The position numbers and the translations under genes were made by a program. Below are positions 42,096 to 51,826 of a DNA stretch of 64,000 nt, piece after piece (positions within the stretch are counted from its first letter, which is position 1; the number at the start of each line of letters is the position of its first letter). The stretch is from UBA1731 sp964567665. Its GTDB lineage: Bacteria; Verrucomicrobiota; Kiritimatiellia; RFP12; UBA1067. The stretch covers positions 24,576 to 88,575 of the forward strand of contig CAZMNN010000004.1 of assembly GCA_964567665.1 (NCBI GenBank), in the 5' to 3' direction. Under the pieces are notes generated by a model. It had not been told where the DNA came from, did no database searches, and saw nothing but the letters and a program-made list of their open reading frames with translations.

Positions 42096-42231
42096 TCGGT
42101 AGATAGTGGTTGGGTAGTTGGTGGACGGGTAGAGGCTTTGCGATTGATTCTACCACTATCAACTACCCACTGCCATCTATCCAACCACCCCACCGCCCAC
42201 TACCATATACCATCCACCCACTACCAACCAG
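42096..42231. repeat. Low-complexity inverted repeat region between two lipoprotein genes
   Basis: The left part (42096-42135) is nearly free of C and the right part (42150-42231) nearly free of G. Nine-base elements GATAGTGGT and GGGTAGTTG on the left have exact reverse complements ACCACTATC and CAACTACCC at 42152-42168. The right part also holds several degenerate direct copies of CCACTACCA/CCATCYA. No gene is visible in it. Confidence 0.7.
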
Positions 42232-42243
42232 AGGCATGGCAGA

Positions 42244-44811
42244 ATGAGACGGACTGATGGGGTTTCCATGATGGTACGCAAGGCCGTAACGGCCTTGGCT
42301 GTGTTGCTTGCTCTGTGCGGGTGTGCGGAACGGGAATGGAATCCTGTTGGACCTGGCGAACCTGGTGGTCTGACATTTGATTTCGCGGCGATCTCCGCGC
42401 AGAGATTTCCAATGAAGCACGAGGCGTCGGTGCCTTTCGACGCATGGAAGGGATCGTACTGCTACATGCACAACGGTGACATCGCGCAGGATGATCCCCG
42501 CCGGAAGGCCGTCCGGAACGAGGTCGTGTTCACGAAGGATGGCGAAGAGGCGCACATCCTCAAGAAGTCGAGCCTTGTGGACGTATGCCGTAGCGCCGAC
42601 ATAGCCAAGAACGTCTCCGGCGGCTTTGTGCAGGACGTGAAGCTTCCCGATCTTGACGGTGGCGTGTATAGGCTGTCATTCCGCTACCGGATGCGCCACG
42701 ATGTCGGCACGTTCGGCGGCGTTCTGTTCACCCCGAAGCTTGCGAAAGCGAGTCAGGCGGCGGAACTGAACAGGTCAGGCGGTGCAGCGCCGCAGCTGCA
42801 GGTGTTTTCTCTCGACGATCTTTGGAGCGAATGGGGGCAGTATTCACGCGAGGTGGTGGTTCCCGCCGGCTGCGACGCCGTGAACATCGTGCTTCGCATA
42901 GATGGCGTCGGTGAGATGCGTTTCAGGGACGTGTCGTTTGAGCGTCACCGTTTCGACAACCCCATCACGCTTAAGGCGTTTCCGGCCGACTGGCTTGACG
43001 GAACGTTTGCGTTTTCGGCTGGACAGTGTGCGCTTCCGATGTGGATGTGGAGGAAAAACCTGCACGACGAAAAATACGATGCGAGCAGATTCACGTTCGT
43101 GCTTTCGCTTCCGAAGGGATACGAGTACGTCGATTCGGCGATGGTCGCTGCTGGCGGCGCCGTGCGGACGGTGCGTCCTAACGGCGGCTCCGTGTGGCGG
43201 CTGCCGGCGCATCCAAGCTACGGCGGATGCTGGGTAAGCACGGAATACAACGGCTGGAGTGCGCTTTCCGCACTTGTAAGGGCGGCGCCTGACGCATCTG
43301 CGGGCGAGATGGAGATGTATGCCGAATATGACGGAAGGCGCGTAACCGACATGGCAAGGACAAAGGTGTTCACCATGCCGACGATATCCGCAAAGATCCC
43401 GAAACGCTACTCCAACGGCTTCTATCCAGGCGGACGCTATCTCGACTTCACAACCGCCGCCGGACGTGAGGGGTTCGCGGATATGTTCACCGCAGCTGGA
43501 GCGAATTGGGTGGTATCGATGCTGCCTGACGCGGAGACGCTTGCCGCATGGCGCAGGAAGGGCGTAAGGCGCGTGACGCCGGAGTCCTATTTCGTGGCGA
43601 ACGGGTTCAGGGTCGGACAGCCCGGCGGCAGACCGCAGGAGGATCGCTACGTTGCGCTTCCCGGAGAAACCCACGCGGAACTGAAGAACGCATCGTGTCC
43701 GATTGCCGTGTACGGTGAAAGTCAGTATTTCAAGACGAACACCGTACCGCTGCTCAAGAGGTTTCTCGATGGCTGTGACGGCCTGTGGGCCAACTGGGAG
43801 CCATACATGTTCAATGGTCGCGGCTGCATGTGCGCCCGCTGTCGCGCTGCGTTTGCGAAGCATGTCGGCGTGACTGACGCGGAGATGGCGAAAGACTGGC
43901 CGCAGGAGCTTGCGTTCGGCGGAAAGTGGTATCGTCAGATACGCAGATTCCGTTCACTTGAACACGCAAAGGTTGTGAAGACGATTGACAGGTATGTCCG
44001 TAAATTCACGGGCGGCGAGAATTCGCTCGGATTCATACCGGGCATAGCCTGGTGCGAGATGTCCAGCGCCTGGCGTCCGAAGAACCTCGCCCCTGAGGTG
44101 CAGGCGATAGACTACGCGGGGTCACTCAAGTGGATCGATCCGTGGGGGCCGTATCCGTGGTGGGACGCTTCGTGTCCATACAAGCCAGGCATCGACAGCT
44201 ACCTCAACTATTTCGTCGCCGCCAAGGACGTGCGCGAGCAGGTTGACCGCGATTACGGAAAGTCCGCTCCTAAGCTCATGAGCCTCCCGCACGGAGTGCA
44301 GTGCACGACCTGCATAACTCAGCCCGAAGGCATTGGGCTTGCGCTTGATTCGTTCTTTTTCAACCGCTGGGAGGCATCCATACCGTACACTTTCCCGAAG
44401 GGATGCGATGCCCGCTGGTGGAAAGCGTTTGCGGACGCTACGACACGTGCCGCCACATACGAGGACTACGTAATCGACGGGCGGCTCTGCACGGACGAGG
44501 CCTCGCTTGCGCTTGACGCCGCAAAGCCGTTCCCGCCGCCAATGGAGAAGGTCTGCGTTCCTTATCTCGACAATGCGCGAAACGTGTCGATGCTTCAGCA
44601 CGTGGCATACGAATTGAACGGAAGCAGAATCGTCGCCGTGTTCAATTTCGCGGAACGGGACACCGCCTACTTCACGCTCCGCATGGCGGGACTGCCGTCC
44701 GGCCGCTACCGGCTTGAGGGGCAGATATGCACGGCGTCGCAGCTCGAAAAAGGCGTCGCTCTCGCAGTCGCCGCATCACGATGCCGCGTGTTTGAGATTA
44801 AGAGGGATTGA
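42244..44811 (+). CDS. Large lipoprotein, possibly glycosidase-like
   Basis: The 855-residue protein has a lipoprotein signal peptide: AVTALAVLLALCGC with the lipidated Cys at residue 27. ATG 42244 follows AGAGG; ATG 42268 with GGGG would give a more standard signal peptide, so the start is uncertain. Residues about 30-250 look like a beta-sandwich (MRFRDVSFERHRF). The C-terminal 450 residues look like a TIM-barrel enzyme (WANWEPYMFNGRGCMC, WIDPWGPYPWWDASC) and end in a sandwich (IVAVFNFAERDTAYFTLR), as in some GH-A glycosidases. I cannot name the family. It may extend the sugar-processing set upstream. Confidence 0.7.
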   Translation: MRRTDGVSMMVRKAVTALAVLLALCGCAEREWNPVGPGEPGGLTFDFAAISAQRFPMKHEASVPFDAWKGSYCYMHNGDIAQDDPRRKAVRNEVVFTKDGEEAHILKKSSLVDVCRSADIAKNVSGGFVQDVKLPDLDGGVYRLSFRYRMRHDVGTFGGVLFTPKLAKASQAAELNRSGGAAPQLQVFSLDDLWSEWGQYSREVVVPAGCDAVNIVLRIDGVGEMRFRDVSFERHRFDNPITLKAFPADWLDGTFAFSAGQCALPMWMWRKNLHDEKYDASRFTFVLSLPKGYEYVDSAMVAAGGAVRTVRPNGGSVWRLPAHPSYGGCWVSTEYNGWSALSALVRAAPDASAGEMEMYAEYDGRRVTDMARTKVFTMPTISAKIPKRYSNGFYPGGRYLDFTTAAGREGFADMFTAAGANWVVSMLPDAETLAAWRRKGVRRVTPESYFVANGFRVGQPGGRPQEDRYVALPGETHAELKNASCPIAVYGESQYFKTNTVPLLKRFLDGCDGLWANWEPYMFNGRGCMCARCRAAFAKHVGVTDAEMAKDWPQELAFGGKWYRQIRRFRSLEHAKVVKTIDRYVRKFTGGENSLGFIPGIAWCEMSSAWRPKNLAPEVQAIDYAGSLKWIDPWGPYPWWDASCPYKPGIDSYLNYFVAAKDVREQVDRDYGKSAPKLMSLPHGVQCTTCITQPEGIGLALDSFFFNRWEASIPYTFPKGCDARWWKAFADATTRAATYEDYVIDGRLCTDEASLALDAAKPFPPPMEKVCVPYLDNARNVSMLQHVAYELNGSRIVAVFNFAERDTAYFTLRMAGLPSGRYRLEGQICTASQLEKGVALAVAASRCRVFEIKRD

Positions 44812-44839
44812 GGCGGCGTTTTCTGCATTTTGCGCGTAT

Positions 44840-44868
44840 TTGTGCGCAGGTTGTGTTTTTGGTATAAT
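44840..44868 (+). promoter_or_regulatory. Promoter of the asd-NERD-prc-dapF operon
   Basis: TTGTGC, a 17-base spacer and TATAAT with TGG before it, ending 33 bases before the asd start. Confidence 0.7.
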
Positions 44869-44901
44869 CACCGACCAACTTTTGTATCAAAGGAGTAGAT
44901 G

Positions 44902-45915
44902 ATGGCTAAGGAGTATAAGGTTGGCCTTGTCGGCGTTGGAGCCGTCGGCACCGAGATGATCAAGGTTCTCAAGGACCGCAAGTTCCCGTGCGGGAAGGTG
45001 CAGGTGTTCGCATCCCGCGAACGCGATGAGCAGATACTTGGCGAAACGTACCATGTGCTGCCCGCCACTGAGGACAGTTTCGGCGGTCTGGACATCGTTC
45101 TTTTTGCGGGCAAGACGGATGTCGCCCTGCAGCTGCGCGACGCCGTGGTGAAAGCCGGCGCCAAGATGATCGACAACTCACGCGCATTCCGTCAGGATCC
45201 TGACGTTCCGCTCGTGGTGCCGCAGGTCAACGCAGAGGATCTCGACTGGAACAAGGGCGTGATCGCAAATCCGAACTGCACGACGGCCATAATGCTTGAG
45301 GCGGTCGCACCGCTCCACAAGGCGAAGAAGCTGAAGCGCGTGATCGCCTCCACCTATCAGGCCGCCAGCGGTGCTGGCGCACCCGGACTTGCCGAACTTG
45401 AAACGCAGATGCGCGAGTACGTGGAGGGCAAGCCCCTCACGGTCAAGGCGTTCCAGCACCAGCTTACCTACAACCTCATTCCGCACATCGACAAGTTCGA
45501 TGAGACGAACTGGTATACGCTTGAGGAGCTTAAGATGCGCAACGAGGCGCGCAAGATGCTTCATGCGCCGGAACTGATGCTCTCCTGCACGTCCGTCCGC
45601 GTTCCGATTGCGCGTGCGCATTCCGAGTCGCTCAACCTTGAGTTCGAGGAGGACGTCACACCCGCTGAGGTGCGCGAGATCCTGTCCGGCGCCGAAGGCG
45701 TGAGGGTTGTCGACGATCCGCTCAACGGCGCGTATCCGATGCCTTTGGACGCCACGGCGAAATATGACGTTCTCGCCGGTCGCATCCGTCAGGACATCTC
45801 CCGCAATGACAGGAAGGGTATCGACATGTTCATCTCCGGCGACCAGCTTCTTCGCGGCGCCGCGCTGAACGCCGTCGAGATCGCCGAACACCTCGTCAAG
45901 CGCGGTCTGGTCTGA
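44902..45915 (+). CDS. asd: Aspartate-semialdehyde dehydrogenase
   Basis: AGGAG fits ATG 44902 (6-base spacing) better than ATG 44899. The 337-residue protein has the cofactor motif VGLVGVGAVGTEM, the catalytic Cys in IANPNCTTAIM, STYQAASGAG, and the substrate-binding RVPIARAHSESL. It reduces aspartyl phosphate to the semialdehyde, the branch point to diaminopimelate, lysine, threonine and methionine. dapF lies three genes downstream, so the operon serves diaminopimelate supply for peptidoglycan. Confidence 0.95.
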   Translation: MAKEYKVGLVGVGAVGTEMIKVLKDRKFPCGKVQVFASRERDEQILGETYHVLPATEDSFGGLDIVLFAGKTDVALQLRDAVVKAGAKMIDNSRAFRQDPDVPLVVPQVNAEDLDWNKGVIANPNCTTAIMLEAVAPLHKAKKLKRVIASTYQAASGAGAPGLAELETQMREYVEGKPLTVKAFQHQLTYNLIPHIDKFDETNWYTLEELKMRNEARKMLHAPELMLSCTSVRVPIARAHSESLNLEFEEDVTPAEVREILSGAEGVRVVDDPLNGAYPMPLDATAKYDVLAGRIRQDISRNDRKGIDMFISGDQLLRGAALNAVEIAEHLVKRGLV

Positions 45916-45940
45916 CGCATCCATCCACGGAGCGAATTCA

Positions 45941-46621
45941 ATGGCAAGGCAGCACGGGGTTGCGGGCGAGTGGGCGCGGGTGAGAGGCACAGTCCTCTCC
46001 CTCTGGCCGCTGTTCCTCTCCTTCGTGCTGCTTGGCGCATTCCTTTCCGCGCTTGTCATGAGTTCGCACACCTGGCTTTTCGCGCTGCTCTTCGTTGCGT
46101 CCCTCATCTCCGTTGCGGTGTACTGGCGGCGTGGAATGCGCAGGGTGGAAAGCTTCTTCAGGGGAGCGCGTGGCGAAGAGCGGGTCGCGGGCGTTCTCGG
46201 CGGACTGCCTGAAGCCTACCATGTGTTCCACGACTATGTGGCCGGCGGCGAACATGTGGATCATGTCGTCGTTGGTCCGGCCGGAGTGTTCTCCGTAGAG
46301 ACGAAAAGCTGGCGTGGCGACGTGGCATTCGAGGATGGGCACATCCTTGTGAACGGCGCACTCCCTTCGAGGGATCCGCTTGCGCAGGCGAGGCGCGAGG
46401 CGGAGCAGGTGCGGACGAAGCTTAAGCGGCTTGGCTTCGGAATGTCGGTCGTCCCTGTGGTGTGCTTCGCATCCGACACCTTCATTTCCGGGATGGCGGT
46501 GTGCGGAGCGGTGCAGGTGATGAACGCCGCCGCAATCCGCGATTGGCTTCTGTCGCTGCCCGAGAGCGTTTCCGGAAGCGACCTCGCAAGACTTGTTCAA
46601 CTTATGGAGACTGGCAAGTGA
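45941..46621 (+). CDS. Membrane protein with NERD domain
   Basis: The 226-residue protein has two membrane helices (LWPLFLSFVLLGAFLSALVM and WLFALLFVASLISVAVYW) followed by a NERD (nuclease-related) domain: RGARGEERVAGVLGGL, VDHVVVGPAGVFSVETKSW and a C-terminal part with VPVVCFAS. The Asp and the ExK pair resemble the active site of restriction-type nucleases, but NERD activity is poorly known. Its stop overlaps the GTG start of prc, so translation is coupled. Confidence 0.85.
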   Translation: MARQHGVAGEWARVRGTVLSLWPLFLSFVLLGAFLSALVMSSHTWLFALLFVASLISVAVYWRRGMRRVESFFRGARGEERVAGVLGGLPEAYHVFHDYVAGGEHVDHVVVGPAGVFSVETKSWRGDVAFEDGHILVNGALPSRDPLAQARREAEQVRTKLKRLGFGMSVVPVVCFASDTFISGMAVCGAVQVMNAAAIRDWLLSLPESVSGSDLARLVQLMETGK

Positions 46622-48867
46622 GAAATTCTTTTTGCGGGCGCATCGCATCGCTGGCGTCTGCCGGGAGGTTCGGCCTCCTGCTCGTTGCGTTCACTGCCGC
46701 CTCGGCGGCGTTTGCGGACGCGACGAACTCTGCGGCGGCGCTTGAGCCGCAGCCATACTACGGCAAGGTTGCACAGGAGGTGCTGAAGCGGCTTGAGAAG
46801 AAGCACGTGCTGAGGCGTCCGTTCGACGATGAGATGAGCCGCAGGGCATGGACGAATCTCGTGTCGGGCTACGACTACAACCGGATGGTTTTCCTTAAGT
46901 CGGACATCGACGGTTTCGCGAAGATGGAGACGCGGATAGACGACGCCCTTGCGAAGGGAGACGTGTCGTTCGTCTACGCAATGCACAGCAGATTCCTGCA
47001 GCGCATCGCGGAAAGGGTCGATTTCGTCACAAACCTTCTGCATGGCGCAGAGTTCGACTTCTCTGTCGATGAAGACTACATGTGGAGACGGAAGGACGCC
47101 GAATGGCCTTCGACGGTTGACGAACAGAACGAGATATGGCGCAAGCGCATCAAGAACGAAATGCTGTCGATGGTCCTCGGCCGAGAACTTGACAAGGAGG
47201 AGGCCGACAGGGAGGCGGGTGGCAAGGACGAGGCTAAGAAGGATGCCGCCGCCGAAGACGGCGAAGACGACGATTTCAAGGAGCCTGAACTTACGCCGAA
47301 GGACAATCTCCTGAAGCGCTACCGCCAATACGCGCAGGTTCTTGCCGAGCCGGATGAGGAGATGGTGTTCCAGCGCTACATGAGCGCCGTGTGCCAGGCA
47401 TACGATCCTCACTCGGACTACATGTCGCCGATGCGCAAGGAGGATTTCGACATGGACATGTCGCTCTCGCTTTGCGGCGTGGGAGCGGTGCTTTCGATGG
47501 ATGACGGTGCGCTGAAGATAGTCGAGGTGATGAAGGGCGGTCCCATCGACCGCGACAAGCGCATCCGGCGCGGCGACAAGATTGTCGGCGTGGCGCAGGG
47601 TGACGGCCCGATCGAAGACGTGATGTACAAGCCTATGCGCAAGTCCATACGGAAGATCCGTGGCCCGAAGGGCACAAAGGTGGTGCTTGAGATAATTCCG
47701 CGCAGCGATCCCTCCGGCGCCACGCGCAAGCGCATACCCATCATAAGGGACGAGATAAAGCTTGACGAGCAGGCGGCCACCGGAAGGGTGGAGAAGGTGG
47801 TGCTGAACGGAGTCACCAACAGATTCGGCTATGTGAAGCTTCCGGGGTTCTACCGTACGTTCGACAAGCAGCCGGACGATCCTTCGTTCAGGTCTTGTTC
47901 TCTTGACGTCGCAAAGTACGTCGCACATTTCAACGCGATAGATTCGCAAGGCATGATTCTCGACCTTCGCGGAAACGGCGGCGGTGCGCTGCCTGAGGCC
48001 GTGTTCCTTGCGCAGCTTTTCCTTTGGCCGTCCTATCGCGGAAACCCTCTCCCGGTTGTGCTGATACGCGACCACAGGGGACTGCAGGCTCTGCCGGTGT
48101 TCGGGGATCAGCCGTGCTTTGCGTACCGCAAGCCGCTGATCGTGCTTACGGATCGTGCCTCGGCATCCGCTTCGGAGATTGTCGCCGGGGTGCTCAAGGA
48201 TACGGGACGCGCACTCGTGATTGGAGACCACTCAACGCACGGAAAGGGGACTGTGCAGGAGGTTGTCGCACGTCTCGGACCGGAGAAGTACGGTTCGGTG
48301 AAGGTGACGACGTCCCGCTTCTACCGTGTGAACGGAAGTTCAACCCAGGTGAAGGGCGTAGAGGCGGATATCAATCTGCCGAGTTTCCTTGAGGAGCTTG
48401 ACATCGGTGAGGACAAGCTTCCGAATGCGCTCCCGTGGACTCGTGTGCAAAGCGCTCCGCATCCGCAGGTCTGGAACCTGAATGCCTATGTAGGGGCGCT
48501 GACGGCACTTTCCGGTGCGCGTTTGAGGGACAATCCGAAATACGATGCGCACCTCAAGCTCGTGAAGCTGTTTCACGACAACGCCGAGACGAAGTCCGTG
48601 TCACTCGAACGGACGAAGCGTCTTGCCCAGATGCGCGAAGAGCGCGAGATGCGCAAAGCCGAGGACGCCGCCGATTTCGAGGATGACGACGACTATGGCG
48701 ATTCCGTGTCCGGAAAGAAGAAGGACGCGGCGAAGGATGACGTAGTGCTTTCGGAGGCGTTCAACATATTGGCCGATCTCGCCAAGCTTACCGGCGGAAA
48801 CGATGCGCCGGATACGCCTGATGCGTCGTCGGCGGCGTTCTGGTCCATTTTTGGAGGTGACCGATGA
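46618..48867 (+). CDS. prc: Carboxy-terminal (tail-specific) protease Prc, S41A family
   Basis: I start at GTG 46618, overlapping the previous stop; it gives a signal peptide (FGLLLVAFTAASAAFA). The 749-residue protein has the Prc N-terminal helical domain, a long acidic insertion near residues 195-225, a PDZ domain (CGVGAVLSMDDGALKIVEV), and the S41 catalytic core: DLRGNGGGALPEA, Ser in SASASEIVAG and Lys in HGKGTVQEV (Lys543). The C-terminus matches the extra domain of large Prc proteins. Prc trims or degrades periplasmic proteins, including peptidoglycan enzymes, which suits its neighbours. An Asp/Glu-rich stretch (FEDDDDYGD) near the end is unusual. Confidence 0.93.
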   Translation: MRNSFCGRIASLASAGRFGLLLVAFTAASAAFADATNSAAALEPQPYYGKVAQEVLKRLEKKHVLRRPFDDEMSRRAWTNLVSGYDYNRMVFLKSDIDGFAKMETRIDDALAKGDVSFVYAMHSRFLQRIAERVDFVTNLLHGAEFDFSVDEDYMWRRKDAEWPSTVDEQNEIWRKRIKNEMLSMVLGRELDKEEADREAGGKDEAKKDAAAEDGEDDDFKEPELTPKDNLLKRYRQYAQVLAEPDEEMVFQRYMSAVCQAYDPHSDYMSPMRKEDFDMDMSLSLCGVGAVLSMDDGALKIVEVMKGGPIDRDKRIRRGDKIVGVAQGDGPIEDVMYKPMRKSIRKIRGPKGTKVVLEIIPRSDPSGATRKRIPIIRDEIKLDEQAATGRVEKVVLNGVTNRFGYVKLPGFYRTFDKQPDDPSFRSCSLDVAKYVAHFNAIDSQGMILDLRGNGGGALPEAVFLAQLFLWPSYRGNPLPVVLIRDHRGLQALPVFGDQPCFAYRKPLIVLTDRASASASEIVAGVLKDTGRALVIGDHSTHGKGTVQEVVARLGPEKYGSVKVTTSRFYRVNGSSTQVKGVEADINLPSFLEELDIGEDKLPNALPWTRVQSAPHPQVWNLNAYVGALTALSGARLRDNPKYDAHLKLVKLFHDNAETKSVSLERTKRLAQMREEREMRKAEDAADFEDDDDYGDSVSGKKKDAAKDDVVLSEAFNILADLAKLTGGNDAPDTPDASSAAFWSIFGGDR

Positions 48868-49703
48868 AGATCCGTTTCACCAAGATGCACGGCGCGGGCA
48901 ATGATTTTGTGCTTGTGGATGACCGTGACGGCATGTTCCCCGAACGCGGCAACCTCATTGCGGCGATGGCCGCCGACCGCACCGGCATCGGCTGTGAGGG
49001 CGTGATCCTTGTGCGCGGATCGTCCAAGGCCGATTTCCGCATGACGTTCTACAATCCGGACGGCACGGAGGCGGAGCTTTGCGGCAACGGCTCTCGCTGT
49101 GTCGCCGCGTTCGCGAAGCGGATAGGTGCGGCGAAGTCGAGTTCGATGACGTTCGAGACCGGTGCAGGGCTTGTCGACGCCGAGATAGTTGCAGACGGGC
49201 TTGTCAAAGTTTGGATGCCAGAGCCGCGCAACCGCAGATACGGCGTTGAGGTCAACGGTGCGACAGGCGGTTCGGCGGCGATCACCGGCGATTACCTTGT
49301 GGTCGGTGTGCCGCACTTCATCGTTCCCGTCGGCAACGTCGCCAAGGTGGATGTCGAGATGGACGGACGCGCCCTGCGCCTTTCGGAACAGTTTGCGCCG
49401 AACGGAACAAATGTCGATTTCGTGCAGTATATCTCAACGTCCAAGGCAATCATCCGCACATATGAGCGTGGCGTGGAGGCCGAATCAGGTGCGTGCGGGA
49501 CTGGCGCCGTCGCGGCTGCCGTCGCAGGTGTTGAGGCGCATGGGATGTCGCTTCCAATGCACATACGTTCGTCGCAGGGATACGATCTTGTTGTCGAGGG
49601 CGACTACCGCCAGTCGCAGGGCACGGGATTCACCCTCACCGGGCCGGTGCGCACGGTCTTCGACGGGGAGATAGACCTCGATTCCCTTGCAGTCGAGGCC
49701 TGA
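48864..49703 (+). CDS. dapF: Diaminopimelate epimerase
   Basis: The 279-residue protein has KMHGAGNDFVLVDD, the first catalytic Cys in AELCGNGSRC and the second in ESGACGTGAVAA. DapF turns LL- into meso-diaminopimelate, used in lysine synthesis and as the peptide cross-link residue of peptidoglycan. Its start overlaps the prc stop (ATGA). The next gene, murC-murB, has its own promoter 55 bases after the dapF stop. Confidence 0.95.
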   Translation: MKIRFTKMHGAGNDFVLVDDRDGMFPERGNLIAAMAADRTGIGCEGVILVRGSSKADFRMTFYNPDGTEAELCGNGSRCVAAFAKRIGAAKSSSMTFETGAGLVDAEIVADGLVKVWMPEPRNRRYGVEVNGATGGSAAITGDYLVVGVPHFIVPVGNVAKVDVEMDGRALRLSEQFAPNGTNVDFVQYISTSKAIIRTYERGVEAESGACGTGAVAAAVAGVEAHGMSLPMHIRSSQGYDLVVEGDYRQSQGTGFTLTGPVRTVFDGEIDLDSLAVEA

Positions 49704-49757
49704 TCTGACGGAATCCGATCCGCCGCAGGTCTCCGCTCCCGCATTCTGCGTCTGGGC

Positions 49758-49763
49758 TATAAT
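49758..49763 (+). promoter_or_regulatory. -10 box of murC-murB
   Basis: TATAAT lies 14 bases before the ATG at 49778. No Shine-Dalgarno sequence fits in the short leader, and GGC rather than TGN precedes the box. Confidence 0.5.
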
Positions 49764-49777
49764 CCGCAGCGACAGCC

Positions 49778-51805
49778 ATGAAAGGAAAATATCATTTTGC
49801 CGGAATCGGCGGCGTCGGCATGGCCGGTGTCGCGTTCCTGCTCAAGGAGGCCGGATGCGATGTGTCCGGCTGCGATCTTCATTCCACACCGCGTACGCGC
49901 TGGCTTGAGGGGAACGGCATACATGTAGCCAAGGGGCATTCGCCGTCGCACATCGTGCAGGGTGTGGACGTATGCGTGTTCACTCCGGCCGTTCCCAAGG
50001 ACAATCCGGAGTTCCTTGCCGCAAAGTCTGCGGGATGCAAAGTCAGGTATCGCGGGGAGGTGCTTGCCGATCTGTTCAACTCCATGGAGGGAATAGCGGT
50101 ATGCGGAACGCACGGCAAGACCACCACTGCGACGTTCATTGCAAAACTGCTTCGCGCCCTCGGCGAAGATCCGTCGTGGTGCATAGGCGGAGAGACCGAC
50201 GACTTTCCGGTGGCCGGCGCAGGATCTTCGGGATGTCTTGTCGCAGAGGCGGATGAGTCGGACGGCACACTTGCCCTGTATCGCGCAAAGACGCTTGTGG
50301 TGACGTCGCTCGACTATGACCATCCGGATCACTTCAAGACGTATGACGATTATCTCGCCTGCTATGACGCCGCCATCAAGGCGGCGGACTGCGTAATCAG
50401 GTCGTTTGAACTTCCGATGGACGACTGGCCGGAACTGCGGGAACTCGTGCTTGGCGAACACAACGTCCGCAACGCCCGCACGGCGGTTGAGGTTGCGCTC
50501 AGGCGCGGATACGGCCGAGAGGCCATACTTGCGGCTCTGCCGGATGCGCTGTCAGCATTGCCGGATCGCCGCTTTGAGACTGTGTGGCCGGAAGGGAGTG
50601 CGGCGAATGGCGGGTGCGAAGGGCGGATAACCGTCATCACAGACTATGCGCATCATCCGGCCGAAATCGCCTGCGCAGTATCGATGGCGCGCTCGCTGAA
50701 TCCAAGACGTCTGCGCGTGATGTTCCAGCCGCACAGGTATTCGCGCACAAAGGCGCTGCTCAACGACTTTCCTCCTGCGTTCAAGGGAGCGGATGAGACC
50801 GTCCTCGTGCCTGTCTATCCGGCGTTCGAGAAGCCGATGTCAGGCGGAGACATCGCCGACCTGTATCTTGCGTTCCGCCGATTCGGACAGCGTGGACTGA
50901 TCCTTTCGCGCAGTGCGGATGAGGCGTGGCGGCATATGCGCCTTACGGCCATGCCTGGCGACCTGATAATGGTTCTTGGAGCGGGCGATCTCATAAATCT
51001 CCTTCCGCAGATCAAGGATGACATGGCGCATCTCTCAGATGCGGAGAGGGCGACAGAGGATCCGGTCGATCTTTCGCGGTTTTCCCTCTTCCACACAGGC
51101 GGCGTTTCATACGGGCGCGTTGTCAATGTGCGTCCACAGCAACGAATCGAAGCCGGGCGGCAGATTCGACGAGCTGTCATCGTCGGCGGCGGCTCGAACA
51201 TGTGGTTCAGCGACTGCGCCACCGATTGCGACATCGTGAAAGCCCCGCCGGACAGTCAGGCGGCGAGACCTGGCGCATCGCTGCTTGCCGACCACCCTGA
51301 ACTGTCGTTCATGGCCGGCATACCCGGAACGATTGGCGGATGGGCGAAGATGAACGCAGGGGCGTTCGGTGACAGCTTTGGAAACCATGTGGAGTATGTC
51401 GTCGCAGACGGCAAAAAGATTCCCGCAGCTGAGTGTGGATTCGCCTACCGCAGATCTTCCATAGAGGGGCTTGTGACCGAGGTCGGCATTAAGCCGTCGG
51501 CAGCATCGTCCGTCGCTCCCGCCGAATACATCGCTCGGCGCAAAAGATTCCCGCCGCGTACGTGCGGCAGCGTGTTCAAGAATCCGTCTCCGCATCAGCC
51601 CGCCGGGAAGATTCTCGAAGAGTGTGGCGCAAAGTCGCTTCGCGTCGGCGGTGCGTACGTATGGGAAGGCCACGCAAACGTGATCGTCGCCGGTGAAGGG
51701 TGTACGTCATCGGACATATTGGCTCTTGCAAGGCTCATGGCCGCCCGCGTACGCGACCGGTTCGGGATTCTTCTCGAACCTGAGATATGCGGTCTCGACA
51801 TATGA
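49778..51805 (+). CDS. MurC-MurB fusion: UDP-MurNAc L-alanine ligase and UDP-MurNAc dehydrogenase
   Basis: The 675-residue protein joins two peptidoglycan enzymes. Residues 1-425 are MurC: FAGIGGVGMAGVAF, ATP loop GTHGKTTTAT (110-119), VAEADESDGT, DYAHHPAEI and MFQPHRYSRTKALLNDF. Residues about 430-675 are MurB: LFHTGG, GGGSNMWFSD (FAD), GIPGTIGGWAKMNAGAFG, the catalytic Ser in CGSVFKNP and a final Glu in LLEPEI. MurB makes UDP-MurNAc and MurC adds L-alanine, so consecutive steps sit in one chain. The MurB half is short (about 245 residues). All key residues of both halves are seen. Confidence 0.93.
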   Translation: MKGKYHFAGIGGVGMAGVAFLLKEAGCDVSGCDLHSTPRTRWLEGNGIHVAKGHSPSHIVQGVDVCVFTPAVPKDNPEFLAAKSAGCKVRYRGEVLADLFNSMEGIAVCGTHGKTTTATFIAKLLRALGEDPSWCIGGETDDFPVAGAGSSGCLVAEADESDGTLALYRAKTLVVTSLDYDHPDHFKTYDDYLACYDAAIKAADCVIRSFELPMDDWPELRELVLGEHNVRNARTAVEVALRRGYGREAILAALPDALSALPDRRFETVWPEGSAANGGCEGRITVITDYAHHPAEIACAVSMARSLNPRRLRVMFQPHRYSRTKALLNDFPPAFKGADETVLVPVYPAFEKPMSGGDIADLYLAFRRFGQRGLILSRSADEAWRHMRLTAMPGDLIMVLGAGDLINLLPQIKDDMAHLSDAERATEDPVDLSRFSLFHTGGVSYGRVVNVRPQQRIEAGRQIRRAVIVGGGSNMWFSDCATDCDIVKAPPDSQAARPGASLLADHPELSFMAGIPGTIGGWAKMNAGAFGDSFGNHVEYVVADGKKIPAAECGFAYRRSSIEGLVTEVGIKPSAASSVAPAEYIARRKRFPPRTCGSVFKNPSPHQPAGKILEECGAKSLRVGGAYVWEGHANVIVAGEGCTSSDILALARLMAARVRDRFGILLEPEICGLDI

Positions 51806-51826
51806 TGCGACCTGGGCATATTCCGC

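Noticed and set aside
40439..42193. 584-residue open frame on the minus strand
   Set aside because: It is antisense to the TIM-barrel and oxidoreductase genes and crosses their boundary, as a shadow would.
46597..48231. 544-residue open frame on the minus strand
   Set aside because: It is antisense to prc and has Arg/His-rich composition without motifs.
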